From: an uncultured Moraxella sp.
GTDB lineage: Bacteria; Pseudomonadota; Gammaproteobacteria; Pseudomonadales; Moraxellaceae
Assembly (NCBI GenBank): GCA_943908405.1
Contig: CALTTE010000014.1
Coordinates: forward strand, 1 to 28,625
Direction: 5' to 3'
DNA: 28,625 nucleotides
Within the stretch, counting starts at the first letter, position 1. Each line of letters begins with the position of its first letter. The translations under genes were made by a program, and so were the position numbers. The notes under the pieces are model-generated. The model had not been told where the DNA came from and searched no databases. It worked only from the letters and a program-made list of their open reading frames with translations. Positions 1-5,411 of the stretch are shown piece after piece.

Positions 1-716
1 AATTTCAAGAAGCGTTTGGTGGCTATCTAAGACGGCAAGCCCACGATGACGATGATAGTGCGTTAGTGCCAGAACGTGTGGGGCGATTATACCAAGAGCT
101 GATTTTTAATAGCGTGGCAAATTTCCCCCAGCAGTGCTTTCCGATTTGTAAAAGACTGTTAGGCGAGCAGTTTGATACGCTGTGTCGGGCGTTTTTTCAA
201 GATTATCCATTGCATAGTCCTTATTTTACCCAAATCAATCAAGATTTTGTAAGGTTTTTAGAAAGCCAACCATCACTGCCAGAGGGTGTTGCTGAGCTTG
301 CCCATTATGAATGGGTGGAGCTGTTGGTGGATATTGATAGCGACAAAAAACCGATTGTCGTTTTGGCAAGTGATGAGGGCGATATTGCCTTAAATCCAAG
401 CCTACAAAATTTGCACTATGGCCATGCGGTGCATTTGATGACACCGATGAGTGATTTGGCAGATTTAAAGGCTTGCGAGACGTTTTTGTTGATGTATCGC
501 AGGTCAGATGACAGCGTGGAGACAATGCAAACCAATGCATTAACGCATTTATTGATTGAGTTTATGCAACATAGCGATGTGGTCTATGCCAGTGCCGATG
601 AGTTATTAATGACGTTTTTGGCAAGTATTGGCGGTGAGATGAATGCGTCAATGACCGCCTTTTTTGCTGAATTGCTTGATGAGTTATTGGTGAAGCAAGT
701 GTTGGTAAAGGCATAA
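1..716 (+). CDS. hvfC: HvfC-type RiPP maturation protein (DUF2063), 5' truncated
   Basis: The reading frame is open from the first bases (frame starts at base 3), so the true start lies left of the window; the GTG at 66 is only an internal codon. The visible protein opens with YQELIFNSVANFPQQCFPI, typical of the N-terminal DUF2063 part. The rest matches the C-terminal half often labelled 'putative DNA-binding, NGO1945-like'. In known hvf/bufferin operons HvfC is the partner of the DUF692 iron enzyme HvfB and helps it modify cysteines of a small DUF2282 precursor, giving a copper-binding peptide. The call rests on these sequence features plus the downstream DoxX, sigma and anti-sigma genes, the usual neighbours. 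The DNA-binding label is a historical domain name and is probably misleading. The stop is 14 bases before the next start. Confidence 0.8.
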   Translation, partial: FQEAFGGYLRRQAHDDDDSALVPERVGRLYQELIFNSVANFPQQCFPICKRLLGEQFDTLCRAFFQDYPLHSPYFTQINQDFVRFLESQPSLPEGVAELAHYEWVELLVDIDSDKKPIVVLASDEGDIALNPSLQNLHYGHAVHLMTPMSDLADLKACETFLLMYRRSDDSVETMQTNALTHLLIEFMQHSDVVYASADELLMTFLASIGGEMNASMTAFFAELLDELLVKQVLVKA

Positions 717-730
717 CGATTGGTGGAATT

Positions 731-1384
731 ATGAAGATAAACAATCGTCAGTTATTACGGCGTTATCATCAAGGCGTGATGGGCTTAAGAAAGTTGGAGT
801 TTGTCCCATTATTGCTGTTAAGGCTGTACTTGGCACCGATTTTTATTGTGGCGGGTTATAACAAATGGCAAAATTTTGCCGATATGGTGGCGTGGTACGG
901 CAATAGCGATTGGGGGCTTGGGTTGCCTTTTCCGACACTGATGGTAGCATTGACTATTTTTTCTGAGCTGTTTGGTGGTATGGCGTTGTTGTTTGGGGTA
1001 TTGACACGCCTTTTTTCGGCGATTTTGTCGGTTACGATGGGGGTTGCCATTGCCAAGGTGCATTGGGTGAATGGTTGGTTTGCCATTGCTCCAACCGATA
1101 CCGATACCAGCATTGCCCGATTTTTTGGCTGGTTTAGTCAAGCTATTGCCTCACAAAGTGCAATACAGGCAGATGAGGTGGCACAGCGACTTGGCAGGGC
1201 TCGTGAAATTTTACAAGAATATGGCAATTATGATTGGCTGACCGAGACGGGCAATTTTGTGGTGCTAAATAACGGCATTGAATTTGCGACAACTTACCTT
1301 GTGATGTTGTTGGTTTTGGTTATTTATGGGGCAGGTCGTTATGTGGGTGTGGATTATTGGTTTGCCAAAAAACTGTTGCGATGA
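731..1384 (+). CDS. hvfX: DoxX-family membrane protein (HvfX)
   Basis: 217 residues, starting at an ATG nine bases after a GGTGG. The N-terminal part reads as a DoxX domain: a hydrophobic helix with RLYLAPIFIVAGYNKWQNF around residues 33-51, two more membrane helices around residues 70-120 (FSELFGGMALLFGVLTRLF), a polar stretch around residues 125-180, and a last helix near 185-203. It is therefore an inner-membrane protein. DoxX members are repeatedly found with hvfB and hvfC, where the gene is called hvfX. Its role there is not settled; suggestions are electron or quinone handling, or protection of the metal peptide pathway. The 14-base gap to hvfC points to one transcript. The family is sure, the specific role is inferred from context. 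Confidence 0.8.
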   Translation: MKINNRQLLRRYHQGVMGLRKLEFVPLLLLRLYLAPIFIVAGYNKWQNFADMVAWYGNSDWGLGLPFPTLMVALTIFSELFGGMALLFGVLTRLFSAILSVTMGVAIAKVHWVNGWFAIAPTDTDTSIARFFGWFSQAIASQSAIQADEVAQRLGRAREILQEYGNYDWLTETGNFVVLNNGIEFATTYLVMLLVLVIYGAGRYVGVDYWFAKKLLR

Positions 1385-1461
1385 ATGTGGTATTATAAAT
1401 CGGCTTTGTGTTAATCCAAAGGGGCTTGTTTGGTGTCCATTGGTTTGTTGGAGTGGGGTTT

Positions 1462-2061
1462 ATGCCTAATCAAATCTTGCCTAGTCAAAATCAGTCCATC
1501 AAGACACTATTAAACGATGATTTTGTGCAAAGCTGTTATCCTGCCCTGTTAAATTTTGCCACCAACCAATTAAATGATGGCACGCTTGCTGAAGATGTGG
1601 TGCAAGAGGCGTTTATCAGTGCCATAAAACACAAGGATCAATTTGATGGCAAATCGGCGTTTAAGACGTGGGTGTTTGCTATCTTAAAAAATAAATTGAC
1701 CGATACCTTGCGTGCCAAACAAAAATATAACGCCACTTACCAAAGCTCTGATGAGCTTATGCTAACAACGCTGTTTGATGAGTCGGGGTCTTGGCATCAA
1801 GACAGTGCCATTGGGGCGTTTGGTGATGATTGGCTTTATGCCAGCGATGACAGTTATGAGTTTTGGCAAGTGTTACAAGTGTGCTTGACTGAATTGCCCG
1901 CTGAGCAAGCCCGAGTGTTTATGATGAAAGAGTATATCGGCTTTGATACTGATGAGATTTGTCAGGAGTGTGGCATTAGTAACCAAAATTTTTATGTGCT
2001 GATGTATCGGGCGAGGCTTAAATTGCAGTATTGTTTAAAATTAAATTGGTTTGATGACTAA
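1462..2061 (+). CDS. ECF-type RNA polymerase sigma factor
   Basis: 199 residues when started at the ATG at 1462, which has GGAG eight bases upstream; the frame stays open back to 1408 but without a better signal. Region 2 is seen as YPALLNFATNQLNDGTLAED with the VVQEAF helix, followed by FKTWVFAILKNKLTDTLR. Region 4 is seen as LPAEQARVFMMKEYIGFDTD, EICQECGISNQNFYVLMYRA and an end near LNWF. The CGISNQNFYVLMYRAR signature is typical of the ECF subgroup that comes with a small zf-HC2 anti-sigma, including the gonococcal Ecf next to NGO1945. It probably directs RNA polymerase to the hvf operon and perhaps to methionine-sulfoxide reductase or other stress genes elsewhere. The inducer (copper, gold or oxidant) is inferred from relatives. 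Confidence 0.9.
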   Translation: MPNQILPSQNQSIKTLLNDDFVQSCYPALLNFATNQLNDGTLAEDVVQEAFISAIKHKDQFDGKSAFKTWVFAILKNKLTDTLRAKQKYNATYQSSDELMLTTLFDESGSWHQDSAIGAFGDDWLYASDDSYEFWQVLQVCLTELPAEQARVFMMKEYIGFDTDEICQECGISNQNFYVLMYRARLKLQYCLKLNWFDD

Positions 2062-2090
2062 AATTTTGACGACTAGGTTTAAGGAAAATA

Positions 2091-2345
2091 ATGAGTGAGT
2101 TTGACCCAAAAGTAGCTGATAGTGCTTGGCATAAGGATACTCATCAAAGCGATGTTGGCATAAAAAACCGTCATTGTTATTACATTACCCAGCTTGTCAG
2201 TCTGTCTCACGATACGCCTTTAACGTTTGCTCAAGCGGTGCAGGTGCGTGGGCATTTATTGGTGTGCAAACATTGTCGTCATTTTGCCAAAAATACGCAA
2301 AAACTATCGCAGATGATGAAAGTATTTAAGGAGCAAAAACATTGA
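2091..2345 (+). CDS. Zinc-binding anti-sigma factor (zf-HC2/ZAS type), small cytoplasmic
   Basis: 84 residues directly after the sigma gene (29-base gap, AAGGA before the ATG). It holds the ZAS signature H-x3-C-x2-C as HLLVCKHC near residues 60-67, with an earlier HC pair near residue 28 that could complete a metal site. There is no membrane helix, so this is a soluble anti-sigma that would hold the neighbouring ECF factor inactive until its Cys/His site is oxidised or loaded with another metal. Sigma factors of this subgroup commonly have such a partner immediately downstream. The pairing is by position and family; binding itself is not visible in the sequence. Confidence 0.82.
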   Translation: MSEFDPKVADSAWHKDTHQSDVGIKNRHCYYITQLVSLSHDTPLTFAQAVQVRGHLLVCKHCRHFAKNTQKLSQMMKVFKEQKH

Positions 2346-2347
2346 TA

Positions 2348-2376
2348 TTGACTGGTTATTAAAATTGACTTGTTAT
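2348..2376 (+). promoter_or_regulatory. Possible sigma70 promoter for the dioxygenase cassette
   Basis: TTGACT at 2348-2353, a 17-base spacer and TGTTAT at 2371-2376 lie just after the anti-sigma stop and about 50 bases before the next start codon. The -10 matches only four of six consensus bases, and a second TTGACT follows at 2365, so this is a weak prediction. It would separate the 2OG-Fe dioxygenase cassette from the hvf operon. Confidence 0.3.
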
Positions 2377-2429
2377 TACAAAAAAGCTGTGGTAAATTTG
2401 TGTTAATTCTAATTAAATCAAGGACGATT

Positions 2430-3134
2430 ATGAACAGTGGCAATCAAAATTCAAGCGTTAAAACCCTCATTCGCCCCGTTGCTCATCACCCCTTTACCTA
2501 CCAAACTGGCAAATTGCCCATTGGTGCTGATAATGCCGTGGTCAATTCTTTTGACAGCTTAACGCCGAGCCAGTACAAAGACGGCAGTTATCGTTTGCGT
2601 CGTTATTCCAATTTTGATTACAATCGGGACAGCAAAACGGTGCAATTAAGAGCCAATGAAGCCTTTGTGCAAAGCGATGAATTAAATCAATTTCAGGGCA
2701 ATGTCGCTCGTCAATACGATGATTTGACCGCTGACACAATAAACGCCCCTGAATTTATTGCGATGCTGGATGCGTTTTGTAAAAGTGCCGATTTGCCCAA
2801 TAACAGCAAAATTGAAATTCACCAAATGCGTATCATTGCCAAAGACAATGCCGATGCGGTGGCAACGCCTGAAGGCATTCACCAAGACGGTTTTGATGTG
2901 GTGGGGGTGTTTACAATGGCACGCCAAAACGTCAAAGGCGGTGAGCTGATGTTGTGGCAACACAAAACCGACGATAAGCCACTGGCGACGCTTGTGCCAG
3001 AACGTGGTGATTTTTGTGTGCTCAATGACAAAACGCTGTGGCACAGTGCTGGCAATGTTACCCCCAAAGCAGACGGCCCAAAAACAGACAGTAAGGCGTA
3101 CTGGGATTTGTTTGTTTTGACCGCCAACCGCTAA
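2430..3134 (+). CDS. 2OG-Fe(II) dioxygenase family protein (PF10014 type)
   Basis: 234 residues from the ATG at 2430, which follows AAGGA; an upstream TTG at 2370 would add a poor leader that overlaps the likely promoter. The double-stranded beta-helix iron site is visible as H151-Q-D153 (IHQDGFDVVGVFTMA) and a distal H205 (LWHSAGNVTP); a late Arg near the C terminus could hold 2-oxoglutarate. Sequence features such as RRYSNFDYN and HQDGFD-VKGGELM match the family that includes the Bacillus L-isoleucine 4-hydroxylase, whose members hydroxylate free amino acids. The real substrate here is unknown. The stop is nine bases before a PLP enzyme gene, so both are probably made together and may act on one metabolite. 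Confidence 0.85.
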   Translation: MNSGNQNSSVKTLIRPVAHHPFTYQTGKLPIGADNAVVNSFDSLTPSQYKDGSYRLRRYSNFDYNRDSKTVQLRANEAFVQSDELNQFQGNVARQYDDLTADTINAPEFIAMLDAFCKSADLPNNSKIEIHQMRIIAKDNADAVATPEGIHQDGFDVVGVFTMARQNVKGGELMLWQHKTDDKPLATLVPERGDFCVLNDKTLWHSAGNVTPKADGPKTDSKAYWDLFVLTANR

Positions 3135-3143
3135 GGACTACCG

Positions 3144-4607
3144 ATGTATCCAATTGAACACATTCGCCGTCAGTTTTTGGGATTAAGCCAAAAAGACAAG
3201 CAAGGTCAATTACCGCTATTGTTTGACGGACCAGGGGGCAGTCAGTTGCCCCAATCGGTGGTGGCAGCGGTGGCAGGTTATTTGTCCGCCTTTAACAGCA
3301 ATATGGGCGGTTATGCTCACGCAGGGGAGATAACCACCCAAGTCAACGAAAAAGCCCGTCAAGCAGCGTCGCTTTGGTTGAATGCCTCGCCAAAAAATAT
3401 CATTTTTGGCTTAAATTCCACAAGTTTGATGTTTAATATCGCAAGGGCAGTGGTGTGGTCGTGGCAAGTGGATAAACAGGCGGATTTAACCAGCAATGAT
3501 TTAACCAGCAATGATTTAACCAGCCAAGCCAAAAGCAATCACGCAAAAAACAATGCCACCCAAAGCAATGATAACAAAAATAACATTGTCTTAAGCAGTA
3601 TTGAGCATTTTTCGCACGTGTCATCGTGGCAACAAGCCGCCCAAGAATATGGCATAGAAGTGCGATTTATTCCGTTAAAGTCTGATGCAAGTGAGCTTGA
3701 TTTGTCAGACATTGATACGCTGATTGATGACAATACCCGTTTGGTGGCGGTGTCGCTTGCCTCCAATGTGCTTGGCAGTCAAAGCAATGTTACCGCCATT
3801 GCTCGCCGTGCCAAAAGCGTGGGGGCGATATTAAGTTATGATGCCGTTCACGCCATTGTACACGACCCTATTGATGTGGCAAGTTTGGGCTGTGATTTGT
3901 TGTTTGCGTCTGCTTATAAAATGGGTGGGGCTCATTTGGGCGTTTGTTATATGGCCGATAGCGTGATTCACATTCGCCCTTATAAGGTAGCCCCAGCAAC
4001 CAACACCCCGCCCAATGCGTGGGAGCAAGGCACGCAATCGTTTGAGGCTCAAGTGTCTTTGATTGCCTTGATACATTATTGGGCAACGTTGGCACAGTTA
4101 AGTTTTGATAACGATGACAAAAATGGTGGCGATGTCAATGGGGGTAATGTGGTGCAAAATAGTAATTTTGCCACCACTGCCAGCGATGCGTTGTTGGCGT
4201 TATTGGCTATGCCCTTGCCAAGCAGGCAGGCGTTGCTTGACAGTTATGAGCTTGTGGGAGCGTATGAAAAAAGGCTTACCGAGCGGTTTTTGTCGCTTGC
4301 TCAAAAGCGAGATTATTTGGTGCTATATGGTAAGTCTCACGCTCAAGACCGCACGCCAACTTTTGCTTTTAATGTGCAAAAAAATGGCAAAATCATCAAT
4401 CCCAATGCGGTTAGCCGTTGTTTTGGCACAAAAAATATCGCCTTGCCTGCAGGTAATTTTTATGCCTTAAACGTGGTAGAGACCCTTGATTTGGCGGATA
4501 TGGGCTTTTTAAGGGTGGGTTTTTTGCATTATAATTGTCTTGATGAGATTGATGAATTGTTTAAGGTGCTTGATGGGTTTGTGGCGGATTTTGATGGTGA
4601 GGGTTGA
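3144..4607 (+). CDS. Cysteine-desulfurase-like PLP enzyme (class V aminotransferase, VC1184 subfamily)
   Basis: 487 residues. The class V fold is shown by FDGPGGSQLP near residues 28-37, GLNSTSLMFNIARAVV, SSIEHFSHVSSWQQAA, SYDAVHAIVHDPIDV and the PLP-lysine site FASAYKMGGAHLG with K259. The C-terminal domain ends with LRVGFLHYNCLDEIDELFKV. It resembles the 'cysteine desulfurase family' subgroup rather than IscS/SufS proper; the usual mobile-loop cysteine is not obvious, so true desulfurase activity is unproven. An Asn/Ser-rich insert around residues 114-148 holds three DLTSN-like units from a 15-bp tandem repeat, and a second loose insert lies near residues 322-345. Both would be surface loops. 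It follows a 2OG-Fe dioxygenase by nine bases. Confidence 0.8.
   Translation: MYPIEHIRRQFLGLSQKDKQGQLPLLFDGPGGSQLPQSVVAAVAGYLSAFNSNMGGYAHAGEITTQVNEKARQAASLWLNASPKNIIFGLNSTSLMFNIARAVVWSWQVDKQADLTSNDLTSNDLTSQAKSNHAKNNATQSNDNKNNIVLSSIEHFSHVSSWQQAAQEYGIEVRFIPLKSDASELDLSDIDTLIDDNTRLVAVSLASNVLGSQSNVTAIARRAKSVGAILSYDAVHAIVHDPIDVASLGCDLLFASAYKMGGAHLGVCYMADSVIHIRPYKVAPATNTPPNAWEQGTQSFEAQVSLIALIHYWATLAQLSFDNDDKNGGDVNGGNVVQNSNFATTASDALLALLAMPLPSRQALLDSYELVGAYEKRLTERFLSLAQKRDYLVLYGKSHAQDRTPTFAFNVQKNGKIINPNAVSRCFGTKNIALPAGNFYALNVVETLDLADMGFLRVGFLHYNCLDEIDELFKVLDGFVADFDGEG
3483..3524 (+). repeat. 15-bp in-frame tandem repeat in the PLP enzyme gene
   Basis: The unit gatttaaccagcaat occurs at 3483-3497 and 3498-3512, followed by a third, diverged copy from 3513. 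As 15 is a multiple of three, each copy adds five residues (DLTSN) without breaking the frame. Confidence 0.9.
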
Positions 4608-4617
4608 TTGAATGCGT

Positions 4618-4684
4618 TGTTTTTATTGAGTATGTTAGGCAAGGTTAGACTTTAGGTCGCTCAATAACCGTGTCAATAAAAACA
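4618..4684. repeat. Perfect 12-bp inverted repeat after the PLP enzyme gene
   Basis: TGTTTTTATTGA at 4618-4629 is exactly reversed and complemented at 4673-4684, with 43 bases between. The arms are AT-rich and the loop is long, so it is not a classical intrinsic terminator, though it sits where one is expected, eleven bases past a stop codon. Confidence 0.5.
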
Positions 4685-4902
4685 GTCAAGGTTGCCATTA
4701 TGTGTTGCTATTACGTGTTATTATGCCTGTTGTCATAAAAAAGTATTGCCATAAAAAACACTTAAAAATAAACCCAACCAAAAACAGCCAAAAACCCACC
4801 AACAATTTTTGCCAATGCCTTTGATGGCTCGCTGTCTTGGTGGGTTTCAAATATTCTTGGTGGGTGTTTAACTGTTGCTATCTCAATTTGGTTTTTGTGC
4901 TT

Positions 4903-4953
4903 TTAATCATTGCTACCTGTTAATCATTGTTGCCTGTTAATCATTGCTACCAG
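4903..4953. repeat. Three 17-bp direct repeats
   Basis: Units at 4903-4919, 4920-4936 and 4937-4953 read ttaatcattgctacctg with one or two changes in the later copies. They abut with no spacer, so this is a tandem duplication rather than a CRISPR-like array. Confidence 0.85.
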
Positions 4954-5336
4954 TGTTAATTTGGGTTGGTGTAGCTTTGCTTGATTTATCATTGGGTTTA
5001 TAACTTGATTTATGGCTTGGTTTATCACTGGGTTAGTGCCTTGAGCTAATCACCAGATTGCTATAAAGTGGACTGCGATAAAGATTGACTAGTTATTGTC
5101 ATTTACGACAACAGCCAGTTTTAGAGATTTGAGGTGCTTGGCTAAATTGACCAGCGAGCGTTTTACTGGTGTAATTTGGCTAAATTTGTTGCGATTAAAT
5201 TTGTCGTGGCTAGTCTTTGTTATTCATCTGCTGTTATTTATCTGTTTTGGTTATCTGGTTGTCATAAGCCAATTTTTTATTCAATATTATAAAATTTGAT
5301 GTCAACAATTGTGTTGGTGAACGCCGTTAAATTTGC

Positions 5337-5365
5337 TTGATATTATTATGTTATAACATTACAAT
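5337..5365 (+). promoter_or_regulatory. Sigma70 promoter of the ZnuD-like receptor gene
   Basis: TTGATA at 5337-5342 and TACAAT at 5360-5365 each match five of six consensus bases and are separated by exactly 17 bases. Transcription would start near 5372, about 40 bases before the ATG at 5412. A Zur-box-like sequence fills the spacer and reaches into the -10 element. Confidence 0.65.
5349..5363 (+). promoter_or_regulatory. Candidate Zur operator
   Basis: The 15 bases TGTTATAACATTACA fit the neisserial Zur consensus TGTTAT-DNH-ATAACA with a single mismatch, and a perfect 12-bp palindrome ATGTTATAACAT spans 5348-5359. Its position between and over the -35 and -10 elements is where a zinc-loaded Zur repressor would block RNA polymerase. 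The link is supported by the zinc-receptor features of the gene behind it. No Zur gene is in the window. Confidence 0.6.
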
Positions 5366-5411
5366 AAGCGTTTTTATTTATTCATTATTATTTGTTAATC
5401 ATAGGATTGTT

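Larger units (their letters stand above)
4608..5336. other. Gene-free repeat-rich spacer upstream of the zinc receptor
   Basis: No convincing gene is seen in this stretch of about 730 bases. It holds a perfect 12-bp inverted repeat (TGTTTTTATTGA at 4618-4629 against 4673-4684), a 10-bp inverted repeat (aaacccacca at 4792-4801 against 4838-4847) with a second tggtgggt at 4858-4865, three 17-bp direct repeats, and loose repeats of cttgatttat/ttggtttat around 4979-5040. A short hydrophobic TTG-start frame at 5096-5299 has no ribosome binding site and is not accepted as a gene. Confidence 0.6.

Noticed and set aside
1408..1461. 18-residue N-terminal extension of the sigma factor
   Set aside because: The start lacks a ribosome binding site and the added residues do not resemble sigma factors; the ATG at 1462 has a good GGAG.
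4903..4953. CRISPR-like array
   Set aside because: The units abut without unique spacers and no cas gene is near. The same holds for the arrays at 10290, 25815 and 28557.
5096..5299. 67-residue hydrophobic plus-strand frame starting at TTG
   Set aside because: No ribosome binding site, TTG start, AT-rich sequence that readily gives hydrophobic codons, and it sits in a repeat-rich gap.
5337..5411. Upstream TTG start extending the receptor by 25 residues
   Set aside because: It coincides with the -35 element, and the ATG at 5412 has AGGA and begins a proper signal peptide.
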